A stretch of DNA of 64,000 nt from DATAOG01 sp963840925. Its GTDB lineage: Bacteria; Pseudomonadota; Alphaproteobacteria; Geminicoccales; Geminicoccaceae. The stretch is from NCBI GenBank assembly GCA_963840925.1, contig CAWJAY010000037.1:124001-188000 (forward strand). The letters are read 5' to 3'. The position numbers were made by a program, and so were the translations under genes. Positions 49,651 to 60,724 of this stretch are shown piece after piece; the stretch's first letter is position 1, and each line of letters starts with the position of its first letter. The notes below the pieces were generated by a model. The model worked only from the letters and a program-made list of their open reading frames with translations. It was not told where the DNA came from and made no database searches.

Positions 49651-51966
49651 TCAGTCGGCCGCTTCGGCAACCGGCAGCGAGGGCGGCTCCGCCGGAGGCT
49701 GCCCTTCAAGCCTGCGGTCGACCTGAGCGCGCAGCTCCTTCAGCCTCGCTTTCGACCAGGGGCGCTTCATGCCGGGTTCCTCGGTATCGAGCACCGCCTT
49801 GAAGCACCGCCACATCAGTTGCGGATCGAGCTTGACGTCGTTCTGGCCGGAGACGTCGACCAGAATACGGAACAGGCGCTCGACCCCGTCGAGGCGGCCC
49901 CACAGCAGGTCGTTCTCGCGATAGCTGCGCCAGAGGAAGGCGCCGAAATTGCCGAGGCGTACGCCCCTGAGGCGCTCAGTTGTGCCCTGCGGTTTGAGTT
50001 CCTCGGTGTCCTCGGGGCTGATCCGGGTGACCTCGATCTCATCGAGCTCGGCTACTTCGGCCAGCGCCTGAATCGGGTAGAGCAGCAGATCCCAATAGGC
50101 GAACCCGAGGTAGCGGGCGAGCAGGTCGCCGATGATCGACCGGTCCCAGTTCCACTGGGAGAAGGCGGTGAGACCCTGGGCCTGGCGCTGGTTGAACACC
50201 TGCAACCGGCTCCTCAGCCCGCGCTCGAGCTCGGCGACGATCGTCCTGACGGTGTCGTTGTGGTCATCGAGGAACTCCGTCAGCTTCTGCGGGCCGCCGT
50301 CGGCGGCCTCGATGGCGCCTTGTCCGAACACCTCGAAGACGCGCAGCTTGGTCGCATCGTCGAGCCAGGCGCCGGAGGCGAGGACGTCCAGCTCGCCCAT
50401 TAGCGCGTAGATCTCGGTCTTGACCGCATCAACGTCCGCGCGGGGCGGCAACGGGCGCTCGAGCGGCGATGGCGGGTAGAGCTGATTGACGTACTCGACC
50501 AGGAAATACAGCCGGCGCCGCCGCGAGGCGAGATCGAACACATGGAGGAAGTTGGCCTGCGTGTCCGTCAGATCCGGCTGGCCCGTGACGATTCCGGCGC
50601 GCTCGGCCCAGGCCTGCATGATGCGCGCCACCAGGATCGCCTGGCGCGAGCCTACCGGGTAGTTCAGCAGGCGGCGGATCGCCCGGCCCAGATGCTCGAC
50701 CACCGCGTTGATCTTAAGGGCGGTGTAGCTGTGGAAGGCAGCGCCGGCCTCGCCCTCCGCGCGCTGTCGGATGTCGTCCCGCCAGGCCTCGAGCTTGGTC
50801 CATTCCGGCACGCGGATCTCGTCCACGCTGACGTTGATCACCTTGTGGATCAGCTGGTCCACCTTGGGCTTAAGGACCTGGATCAGGTGCTTGATCTGTG
50901 CGACCCGCTGGTTGTGGCCAGCGAGATCCCGGAGGGCGTCCGCGATCGGCTGCTGGCTCGGGATCGAGATCAGCGCGGCGCGGGCCGTCTGCGCCAGATG
51001 CGGGCGCGCGGTACGCGTCTGCGGCGCCTTTGGCGGCTCGGGGTGCGGCTCAATGAACAGCAGCCGGCGATCGACCTCATGCTGGGCCGGGCGCTCCAGG
51101 ATTGCCTCCACCGCGTGGTTGAACGGCCGGTTGTTGAGCACGCCGCCGTCGACGAAATAGGCCGCGGCGACCTCTGCGTTCTCGAGCCCGTATTGAGCGA
51201 AGGCGGTGTCGATCAGGTGCTTGCGGTCTTCCGCCGGCCAGGACGCCGCGACCGCCCTGAGGTCGTCGAGGTTGACGGGGCCGAACGCTACCGGGAAGCT
51301 CGAGGTGCAGCGGATCGCGAGCGTCAGACCGGGATCAAAGCTTGGCCCGAAGTGATCGACCCCCTCGGCGGGGTGGTAGCTGAAGTTCAGCACGTGGCGG
51401 TGCTCGCGGTCGAAGATCGCGACCGGGTCGTGGATATCGATCGTCCGGCGATAGCCGCTGCAGTCGGTCAGCGTGACGAACAGGTCGAGCTTGTGGCCCT
51501 CCGGCATTAGGCTGGAACCGGCCGCCTTGGTGGTCGGGTTCATCGCGGCCAGCGCCTCGTGGACCCAGCGCAGCATGCGGTCGCCGTTCAGGATGGATTC
51601 GAACTTGAGCAGCTTCGAGAGCGAGAGCAGCTTCCAGATGCTGGCCTTCTCGAACCAGACCTGCTTGAGCGGTGCTTGGTCGAGGTCGTGAGCGAGCGCC
51701 TTCGCGAGGGCTACGCCGTTGATGCCGCCGGCAGACGTGCCGGCGATCACGTCGACGATCACTCGGATCCGTTGCTTCTTGGCGATCTGGCTCAGGATCT
51801 CGAAGTAGACGTGCTCGGTCGTGTTCTTGGGGAACGGGTTCGGCCCGCCACGGATTTCGGCGCTCGATGCCCGCACGAGCTTGTGCAGCTCGCTCGTGAT
51901 GCCATGCATGTAGATGGCCAGCGAGACCCCGCCATAGCAGACGAGGCCGAACCGAAGTTCCTTCAT
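49651..51966 (-). CDS. large patatin-like phospholipase, 771 aa
   Basis: The intact product begins MKELRFGLVCYGGVSLAIYM with the oxyanion glycine turn, then VIVDVIAGTSAGGINGVALA with the nucleophile Ser at residue 78 (GxSxG), and AAYFVDGGVLNNRPFNHAVE with the catalytic Asp (DGG) near residue 270. About 450 further residues with long helices (DUF3376-like) follow. This is the large patatin-related family rather than the small bacterial patatins. It is expected to hydrolyse lipids. Its role is unknown; some large patatins occur in defence or lipid-turnover settings. It has a good AAGGAA-like leader and is convergent with mlaF. Confidence 0.85.
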   Translation of the reverse strand: MKELRFGLVCYGGVSLAIYMHGITSELHKLVRASSAEIRGGPNPFPKNTTEHVYFEILSQIAKKQRIRVIVDVIAGTSAGGINGVALAKALAHDLDQAPLKQVWFEKASIWKLLSLSKLLKFESILNGDRMLRWVHEALAAMNPTTKAAGSSLMPEGHKLDLFVTLTDCSGYRRTIDIHDPVAIFDREHRHVLNFSYHPAEGVDHFGPSFDPGLTLAIRCTSSFPVAFGPVNLDDLRAVAASWPAEDRKHLIDTAFAQYGLENAEVAAAYFVDGGVLNNRPFNHAVEAILERPAQHEVDRRLLFIEPHPEPPKAPQTRTARPHLAQTARAALISIPSQQPIADALRDLAGHNQRVAQIKHLIQVLKPKVDQLIHKVINVSVDEIRVPEWTKLEAWRDDIRQRAEGEAGAAFHSYTALKINAVVEHLGRAIRRLLNYPVGSRQAILVARIMQAWAERAGIVTGQPDLTDTQANFLHVFDLASRRRRLYFLVEYVNQLYPPSPLERPLPPRADVDAVKTEIYALMGELDVLASGAWLDDATKLRVFEVFGQGAIEAADGGPQKLTEFLDDHNDTVRTIVAELERGLRSRLQVFNQRQAQGLTAFSQWNWDRSIIGDLLARYLGFAYWDLLLYPIQALAEVAELDEIEVTRISPEDTEELKPQGTTERLRGVRLGNFGAFLWRSYRENDLLWGRLDGVERLFRILVDVSGQNDVKLDPQLMWRCFKAVLDTEEPGMKRPWSKARLKELRAQVDRRLEGQPPAEPPSLPVAEAAD

Positions 51967-52270
51967 CGCAATCTCCTGAACGATCTATGCAATTGAAGGT
52001 ATGGTAAAGCACGATATGGCATCAGCTGTAAATGGTCTCGGGCAGCAGTGCGGCCATCGGTCGATGGCTCCGGTGGGCCACCGTGGTCGAACTTCGAGAA
52101 GGCAGCGTGATTCCAGTCCTGACTGCCATCGATGATGATCTCGCGGCCGATGATCGGTCGCCCGCCACGCGCTATGGTTGACCGAGGTTCGGGAGAGGAG
52201 CAGGGTTTTGGCGCTGCCGGTGTCGTCCGGGATCATCAACCCTTCGATGGGTGCACACCATGGGAGGCGA
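51967..52270. other. no recognisable gene
   Basis: A minus-strand open frame covers 51985-52239 and an adjacent frame contains a plausible piece (REIIIDGSQDWNHAAFSKFD), but neither has a recognised family. The stretch just upstream of the patatin start is relatively AT-rich and is the likely patatin promoter region. Confidence 0.35.
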
Positions 52271-52723
52271 TCACGAAACGTGCAGGGTTACTCTGAAGCT
52301 TAGGAAGGATGCGAAATTTAGCATCGGGATAGTGATTTTGGCATTCGCAGGGACAATACCTGTTCTATTGTACACCGACCCAAACACGATGCTGCGACGC
52401 GGGCTCTCGTCGGCTTCGCTCGGATCGGGCGGATCGTCGGCGTAGTCGCCGACGGAGCGGAGCTCGAGCGCCTGATTGAGCCAGCGACCAAGTGATCTGG
52501 CACTCGGCCCGTCCTCAACCAGATGCTGACCGAACCTGGATACCAACGTTCCGTGCTTGGCGCTTGGCGCCTCGACCCCAAGATAGGCCAGCGCCGCATG
52601 CGCGGCATAGAACATCCCGTAGTAGGCGCGATTCACTGCGCCGACGAGATCGCCTGCGTCATTTAGAAGCTGAGCCGACTCCCGCGACCGGTGCGCCTTC
52701 GCCAACCAATTGTTATAAGTCAT
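52271..52723 (-). CDS. HEPN-domain protein, C-terminus altered
   Basis: ATG 52723 gives MTYNNWLAKAHRSRESAQLL and NDAGDLVGAVNRAYYGMFYA, followed by AHAALAYLGVEAPSAKHGTL. This is the HEPN (PF05168-type) helical bundle with the AYYGMFYAA core. After LRSVGDYADDPPDPSEADES the expected last helix is missing and the frame runs into unrelated sequence (SIVFGSVYNRTGIVPANAKI) to 52271. A frameshift near 52410 probably hides the real end. HEPN partners of MNT proteins are often toxins or RNases. Start and MNT stop overlap by four bases. Confidence 0.75.
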   Translation of the reverse strand: MTYNNWLAKAHRSRESAQLLNDAGDLVGAVNRAYYGMFYAAHAALAYLGVEAPSAKHGTLVSRFGQHLVEDGPSARSLGRWLNQALELRSVGDYADDPPDPSEADESPRRSIVFGSVYNRTGIVPANAKITIPMLNFASFLSFRVTLHVS

Positions 52724-53083
52724 ATCTTCAGCCCCTCGCGGAGCACCGCCCGGCTGATCTGCGGGCTCGGATGGGCGTCGGGGCGTTCGAGCGCGCCCTT
52801 TTCCAATGCCCAGGGCTGGATGTAGTAGCCGGTGTCGAGCATCAGCTCGTAGGTGTCGTCGAGCAGCTGGCATTTGGCGCGAAAGGCCCGCGGCATTCTC
52901 TGATCGAGCACGACCGCGACGTCGACGTCGCTCTCGGGCTCGTGGTCGCCGCGGGCGCGGGAGCCGAACAGGTAGAGCGCCACGAAGCGGTCGCCGAAGC
53001 GGCGCTCCAGGCGGCGCTTGAGAGTCGGCCAGGAGCTCTGCGGTCTCCGGCTCGAGCGTGCGTTTGGCGACGGCTTCGACCAT
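52720..53083 (-). CDS. MNT-type nucleotidyltransferase (antitoxin-like), one frameshift
   Basis: ATG 53083 gives MVEAVAKRTLEPETAELLAD. A shift near 53035 leads to LKRRLERRFGDRFVALYLFG, SRARGDHEPESDVDVAVVLD, so the GSxxxG plus DxD active site of the minimal nucleotidyltransferase fold is complete. The tail reads YELMLDTGYYIQPWALEKGA. MNT proteins pair with HEPN proteins, and in studied pairs they AMPylate and silence the HEPN toxin. The downstream overlap with the HEPN gene fits. Confidence 0.8.
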
Positions 53084-53100
53084 GGCGTTCCGGCGCGACT

Positions 53101-54412
53101 TCAGGTCATCGGCCTAAGGTCGATGATTCGCCTGGCTTTGCCAAGAGAGCGGTCGACCCGGCCCGGTTCGGTCACGGCGACCTCGGTCGTGACCCCGATC
53201 CGGGACTTGATGTGTCGGATCAGCTCGGCGCCGGCCGCGGTCCGGATTTCGGGGTCGGCGGCCTCAGGCCTCGCTTCGACGATCACTTTGAGCTGATCGA
53301 GCCGGCCCGCCCGGCTGATCTCGAGCAGGTAATGCGGCGTCAGGCGCTGGTCCTCAAGGATCAGCTCCTCGATCTGAGTGGGAAAAAGATTGACGCCGCG
53401 GATGATCAGCATGTCGTCGGATCGGCCGGTGATCTTGGCCATCCGGCGCATGCTGCGCGCGGTGCCGGGCAGCAGGCGCGTCAGATCGCGCGTCCGGTAG
53501 CGGATCACCGGCATCGCCTCCTTGGTGAGCGTGGTCAGCACCAGCTCGCCGGGCTCGCCGTCCGGCACCGACGCTCCGGTCGCCGGGTCCACGATCTCCG
53601 GGAAAAAATGGTCCTCCCAGATGTGCAGGCCGTCCTTGGTCTCGATGCATTCGTTGGCGACGCCGGGGCCGATCACCTCGGAGAGGCCGTAGATGTCGAC
53701 CGCATCAATCGCGAAGCGGGCTTCGATCTCGGCGCGCATCGCCTCGGTCCAGGGCTCGGCGCCGAAGATTCCGATCTTCAACGAGCAGGCGGCAGGGTCG
53801 AGGCCCTGGCGTGTGAACTCGTCGCCGATCGCCAGCATATAGGAGGGCGTGACCATGATGATATCGGGCCGGAAGTCGCGCGATCAGCTGGACCTGGCGC
53901 TCGGTCATGCCGCCCGACATCGGCACCACGGTGCAGCCGAGCCGCTCGGCGCCGTAATGGGCGCCCAGGCCGCCCGTGAACAGGCCGTAGCCGTAGACGA
54001 CGTGCACCAGATCGCCCGCGCGCCCGCCGGCGGCCCGGATCGAGCGCGCGCAGACTTCGGCCCAGACTTCGATGTCGGCCCTGGTGTAGCCGACCACGGT
54101 CGGCTTACCGGTGGTGCCGGACGAGGCGTGGATGCGCAGGACCTCCGCGCGGGGCACGGCGAACATCCCGAACGGGTAATGCCGACGCAGGTCGTCCTTG
54201 GTCGTGAACGGGAATTTCCCGAGGTCAGCAAGCCCGCGCAGGTCGTCCGGATGGACGCCCGCCCGATCGAACGCCGTCCGGTAATGGGAAACCCGCTCGT
54301 AGACCCGGCGCAGCGTCGCCTTGAGGCGGCCGAGCTGCAGCGCCTCGATCTCGTCGCGGGACGCGATCTCGATCGGGTCGAGCTCGTGGCGCTCGGGCGC
54401 GCGCGCCGGCAT
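53101..54412 (-). CDS. paaK: phenylacetate-CoA ligase (one frameshift)
   Basis: MPARAPERHELDPIEIASRD leads to RVYERVSHYRTAFDRAGVHP, FPFTTKDDLRRHYPFGMFAV and the AMP-binding loop RIHASSGTTGKPTVVGYTRA. After RQVQLIA a shift near 53877 gives DFRPDIIMVTPSYMLAIGDE, then VDIYGLSEVIGPGVANECIE and KITGRSDDMLIIRGVNLFPT, typical of PaaK. The end is SLGKARRIIDLRPMT. It activates phenylacetate to its CoA ester, the first step of the pathway. It is last in the paaG-paaH-paaI-paaK unit. Confidence 0.94.
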
Positions 54413-54422
54413 GGGCCTCGGC

Positions 54423-54872
54423 TCAGGCGCCGCCCGGGTCGATCACGACCTCGCCCCGGGTCTCGTACGAGGTGCCGCGGAACAGCGCGACCGTGGCGCC
54501 ATCGGCGCCGGTCACCTCGACGTCATAGACCCCGGTCCGGCCGGCCCGGCTGCGCTCGCGTGCGGTCGCGGTCAGGACGTCGCCCAGGCGCGCGGGTGCG
54601 GTGAAGCTGATCTCGGCGCCCAGCGCGACCGTTGCCCGGTTGCAGGCGTTGCAGGCGTAGGCGAAGGCACAGTCGGCGAGCGTGAAGGTGAGGCCGCCGT
54701 GGCAGGTGGCGTGGCCATTGACCATCTCCTGGCGCACGGTCATGCGACAGCGGGCAAAGCCCGGGCCGATCGCCTCGACCGTGATGCCGAGCGCCCGGGC
54801 GGCGTGGTCGCGGGCGTACATGCCGACCCGGACCGCCTCGGCCAGACGCTGCGCGTCGTTGGTCTCAGTCAA
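54423..54872 (-). CDS. paaI: PaaI-type hydroxyphenylacetyl-CoA thioesterase
   Basis: The reading from TTG 54872 gives LTETNDAQRLAEAVRVGMYA and 149 residues; the first ATG in frame lies far upstream inside paaH, and TTG overlaps the paaH stop by 8 bases. The hot-dog motif is MVNGHATCHGGLTFTLADCA (Asn, His-G and catalytic Asp), followed by FAYACNACNRATVALGAEIS. It releases CoA from dead-end ring-hydroxylated esters. Gene order with paaH and paaK supports the call. A rare TTG start with coupled translation is assumed. Confidence 0.88.
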   Translation of the reverse strand: MTETNDAQRLAEAVRVGMYARDHAARALGITVEAIGPGFARCRMTVRQEMVNGHATCHGGLTFTLADCAFAYACNACNRATVALGAEISFTAPARLGDVLTATARERSRAGRTGVYDVEVTGADGATVALFRGTSYETRGEVVIDPGGA

Positions 54873-56379
54873 GAAAACCGCCGTTGGCCATGACCTTGCG
54901 GCGCAGGAGCCAGGCCGCGCGGTAGCGATCCTCGCCGTAGCTCCGGGCAAGGTTATCGAGCGTTTCCAGCACCGCTTTGAGGCCGATCGCCTCGGCCCAC
55001 TCGAGCGGTCCGCGCGGGTATTTGACCCCGAGCCGCATCGCGGTGTCGATCGCCTCGGCGTCCGCGACCCCGGCCTGGAGCGCCTCGGCCGCCTCGTTCG
55101 CCAGCATGCAGACCGTGCGCATGACCAGCAGACCCGGCAGGTCGTCGATCACCGAGACCTCGAGGCCGGCCGCCTGCAGCAGCCCGATCGCCGGCCGCAG
55201 GTCCTCGGCGCTGGTCTGGTCGGCGGGCGCCAGCGCCAGACGCTTGCAGGAGGCGTAATCGAGCGCGAGATCGAAAGTCGCGACCGGCCGGTCGAGCAGG
55301 TAGCTCCAGACGGTGGCGCCGCGCCCGTCGGTCCGGACCAGGCGCAGCTGGCCGATCCGGATCAGGCCCTCGCCGGAACGCCGGTCGATCCCGATGCCGG
55401 CGGACTTGAATCGCGGCAGCAGGGCCTCGGCGAGCCCGAGGTCGCCCTCGACCAGGATGCTGCCGGGTGGCGGCGCCGGCGGCGGGGTCTGCGGCGCGGG
55501 CGCGGCAGCCCCGTCCGCATGATCGTAGAACCCGCGGCCGGTCTTGCGGCCAAGGCGGCCGGCCGCGACCAGCTCCTGCTGGAGCAACGACGGCGTGTAG
55601 CGCGGATCGTGGTGATAGGCCGCGTGGATCTGGCGGCTGACCGCCAGATTAACGTCGAGCCCGATCAGGTCGATCAGCTCGAACGGGCCCATCCGGAAAC
55701 CGCCGGCCTCGCGCATCACGGCATCGATCGTGGCGACCTCGGCGGCGCCCTCGGCGAGGGCCCGCAGCGCCTCGCCATAGAACGGCCGCGCCACGCGGTT
55801 GACGATGAAGCCGGGCGTCGAGCGCACCTCGACGGGGGTCTTGCCCCAGGCCTTGGCCGTCGCGATCGCGCTCGCCACGGCCTCGGGTGAACTCGAGAGG
55901 CCGCGCACCACCTCGACCAGTGCCATCCGCGGCGCGGGATTGAAGAAATGCATGCCGACCACGCGACCCGGATGCTGCAGCCCGGCGGCGAGCGCGGTAA
56001 TCGAGAGCGAGGAGGTGTTGCTGGCGAGGATCGCGTCGTTGGCCACCAGACCCTCGAGCGCCTCGAACAGCTGCCGCTTGGCGCCGAGGTCCTCGACGAT
56101 CGCCTCGATCACGAGGCCGGCCGGGGCCAGCGCGTCCAGATCGCGGCCGGCGGTGATCCGGGCGAAGGTCGAGGCCCGCTGGTTGGCGCTGAGGCGGCCC
56201 TGGGCTTCGACGCGCTCGAGCGCCGCCGAGATCCGCGCGAGGGCCGCCTCGAGTGCCCCGGCATCGGCATCGTAGAGCCGGACCCGGTGTCCGGCCGCGG
56301 CCGCGACCTGAGCGATCCCGGCACCCATCGTCCCGGCGCCGATCACGCCGATCGGGACCGAGGCTGCGAGCCCTTTCAT
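54865..56379 (-). CDS. paaH: 3-hydroxyacyl-CoA dehydrogenase PaaH (PaaC)
   Basis: The 504-residue intact product opens MKGLAASVPIGVIGAGTMGA with the NAD-binding GxGxxG. It has AILASNTSSLSITALAAGLQ, RVVGMHFFNPAPRMALVEVV (catalytic His), EVRSTPGFIVNRVARPFYGE and GPFELIDLIGLDVNLAVSRQ. A second, PaaH-type C-terminal domain follows (LGVKYPRGPLEWAEAIGLKA). It oxidises 3-hydroxyadipyl-CoA to 3-oxoadipyl-CoA in phenylacetate breakdown. It overlaps paaG upstream (ATGA) and paaI downstream. Confidence 0.95.
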   Translation of the reverse strand: MKGLAASVPIGVIGAGTMGAGIAQVAAAAGHRVRLYDADAGALEAALARISAALERVEAQGRLSANQRASTFARITAGRDLDALAPAGLVIEAIVEDLGAKRQLFEALEGLVANDAILASNTSSLSITALAAGLQHPGRVVGMHFFNPAPRMALVEVVRGLSSSPEAVASAIATAKAWGKTPVEVRSTPGFIVNRVARPFYGEALRALAEGAAEVATIDAVMREAGGFRMGPFELIDLIGLDVNLAVSRQIHAAYHHDPRYTPSLLQQELVAAGRLGRKTGRGFYDHADGAAAPAPQTPPPAPPPGSILVEGDLGLAEALLPRFKSAGIGIDRRSGEGLIRIGQLRLVRTDGRGATVWSYLLDRPVATFDLALDYASCKRLALAPADQTSAEDLRPAIGLLQAAGLEVSVIDDLPGLLVMRTVCMLANEAAEALQAGVADAEAIDTAMRLGVKYPRGPLEWAEAIGLKAVLETLDNLARSYGEDRYRAAWLLRRKVMANGGFLD

Positions 56380-57169
56380 CAGCGACCCTTAAATTTCGGC
56401 GGCCGCTTCTCGAAGAAGGCGCGCACGCCCTCGCGATAGTCCTCGGTGCGGCCCGCCTCGCGCTGGAGGTCGCGCTCCAGATCGAGCTGCTCGTCGAGCG
56501 TATGGGCGGCCGAGGCGGCGAGCGCGCGCTTGATCAGGCCGAGCCCCCTGGTCGGCTGGGTCGCGAGCCGGCGGGCGAGGGCTGTCGCCTCGGGCATCAG
56601 CTGCTCGTCGTCGACCACCCGCCAGATCAGGCCCCAGGCCGCCGCCTGCTCGGCCGCGAGCGGCTCGCCAAGCAGCGCCAGACCGATCGCCCGGGCCTCG
56701 CCGACCAGGCGCGGCAGAAAGTAGGTGCCGCCGGAATCCGGCACCAGGCCGAGCTTGCAGAACGCCTGGATGAACTTCGCCGAACGTGCCGCCAGCACCA
56801 GGTCGCAGGCGAGCGCCAGATTGGCGCCGGCACCGGCCGCGATGCCGTTGACCGCCGCGATGATCGGGCGCTCGAGCCGCCGCAGCCGTCGGACCAGCGG
56901 GTTGTAAAGACGATCCAGCGTGGCGCCGAGGTCGGGCGGCGCATCGCCCTCCCCGGTCACCCGATCGCTCAGGTCCTGGCCGGCCGAGAAGGCGCGCCCG
57001 GCGCCGTGAGCAGCACGGCGCGGATCTCGAGGTCGGCCCCGATCCGATCGAGCGTCCGGGCAAGCTCGCCGTGCAGCGCCTCGTTGATCGCGTTCAGCTT
57101 GTCCGGCCGGTTGAGCGTGATCGTCGCCACGCCCTCGGCGCACTCGAGCAGCACGGTCGGTTCGCTCAC
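56379..57169 (-). CDS. paaG: PaaG-type enoyl-CoA hydratase/isomerase (one frameshift)
   Basis: GTG 57169 gives VSEPTVLLECAEGVATITLN and RPDKLNAINEALHGELARTL. A shift near 57000 leads to GAGRAFSAGQDLSDRV, NGIAAGAGANLALACDLVLA (oxyanion hole) and LGLVPDSGGTYFLPRLVGEA with the catalytic acid in PDSGG. The end is FFEKRPPKFKGR. It belongs to the crotonase family. In this setting PaaG isomerises the ring-epoxide CoA to the oxepin. It is the first gene of the paa unit as seen here; paaABCDE are not in the window. Confidence 0.92.
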
Positions 57170-57273
57170 GGCATCGGCCCCCGCAACCGCGACTGCGAGC
57201 ATCCTAGCACGCGCAGCGACCGCCGCCGAGCCGCTAACGATCGGCCCGGGACGATCCGGCAGGGGCGGCCGGA

Positions 57274-59636
<2,363 letters not shown>

Positions 59637-59754
59637 GATCTTGGCTTCTCCCGCGGGCAGAGCTCGTTCGCCAACATCGGTCTTGCCGATTGTGATGACA
59701 AGCCCATGATTGAGCCGAGCCGGGCCCAACTCCAGGCGCTATGTGGAGCGCGCG

Positions 59755-60698
59755 ATGCCGCCGATCGTCACGCTGACCCTGAACCCGGCGATCGATGCCG
59801 CCTGCCAGGCCGACGAGGTCCGGCCGATCCGCAAGATCCGGACCTCGAACGAGCGCTACGAGCCGGGCGGCGGCGGCATCAACGTCGCGCGCGTGATCAA
59901 GGAGCTGGGCGGCGAGGCGCTCGCGGTCTACTGCGCCGGCGGGCTGATCGGCCAGGCGCTGGGCGAGATGGTCGCTGCCGCCGGGCTGGACCGCCGCGCG
60001 ATCCAGATCGCCGGCCTGACCCGGGTCAGCCACACCGTGTTCGAGCGCTCGACCGGCAAAGAATACCGCTTCGTGCCCGAAGGGCCGGCGCTGAGCGAGC
60101 CCAGTGGCGGGCGAGCCTCGCGGAGCTCGAGGGGCAGGCTGCCGACTACCTGGTCGCGAGCGGCAGCCTGCCGCGCGGCGTGCCCGCCGACTTCTACGCC
60201 CGGATCGCCCGCAGCCTTAGCGCGCGCGGCGCCCGCTTCGTGCTCGACACCACGGGCGAGCCGTTGCGCCGGGCGCTCGAGGCTGGCTGCTACCTGATCA
60301 AGCCCAACCTCGCCGAGCTCGAGAGCCTGGTCGGTCGCCCGCTGCCTGAGCCGGCACAGCAGGAGGCCGAGGCCATGCGCCTGGTCGAGGCTGGCTGCGC
60401 CCAGATCGTGACCGTGAGCCTCGGCGCCGAGGGCGCCCTGCTGGCGACCGCCGAGGGCTGCATTCGGCTGCGCGGGCCCGCCATCGAGCCCAGGAGCGCG
60501 GTCGGCGCGGGCGACAGCTTCGTCGCCGCGATGACCCTCAGCCTCGCCCAGGGCAGGCCGGTCGAGGACGCCTTCGCGCTCGCCGTGGCGGCGGGCACGG
60601 CGGCGGTCCTGACCATGGGCACCGAGCTTTGCCGGCGCGCCGACGTCGAGCGCATCTACCGCCAGATCCGGGTTGGGCGGGCCACGCTCGAAGGATGA
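59755..60698 (+). CDS. pfkB: PfkB-family 1-/6-phosphofructokinase (one frameshift)
   Basis: ATG 59755 gives MPPIVTLTLNPAIDAACQAD, then RYEPGGGGINVARVIKELGG and RRAIQIAGLTRVSHTVFERS. A shift near 60105 leads to LEGQAADYLVASGSLPRGVP, CYLIKPNLAELESLVGRPLP and RSAVGAGDSFVAAMTLSLAQ (GAGD catalytic Asp). The TLNPAID start is typical of the PfkB/FruK/LacC phosphosugar kinase branch. 6-phosphofructokinase II activity is likely but 1-phosphofructokinase is possible. It is convergent with the GH15 gene (26 bases apart) and divergent from ppk. Confidence 0.88.
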
Positions 60699-60724
60699 TC
60701 GCGGGCGCGCCGGTGCAGCGCGAC

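Noticed and set aside
49651..53083. CBASS-type defence system
   Set aside because: No cGAS-like nucleotidyltransferase is present. The MNT protein is the minimal antitoxin type, and the patatin is of the large family rather than the CapV type.
54682..55890. 402-codon plus-strand frame
   Set aside because: Antisense shadow of paaH and paaI.
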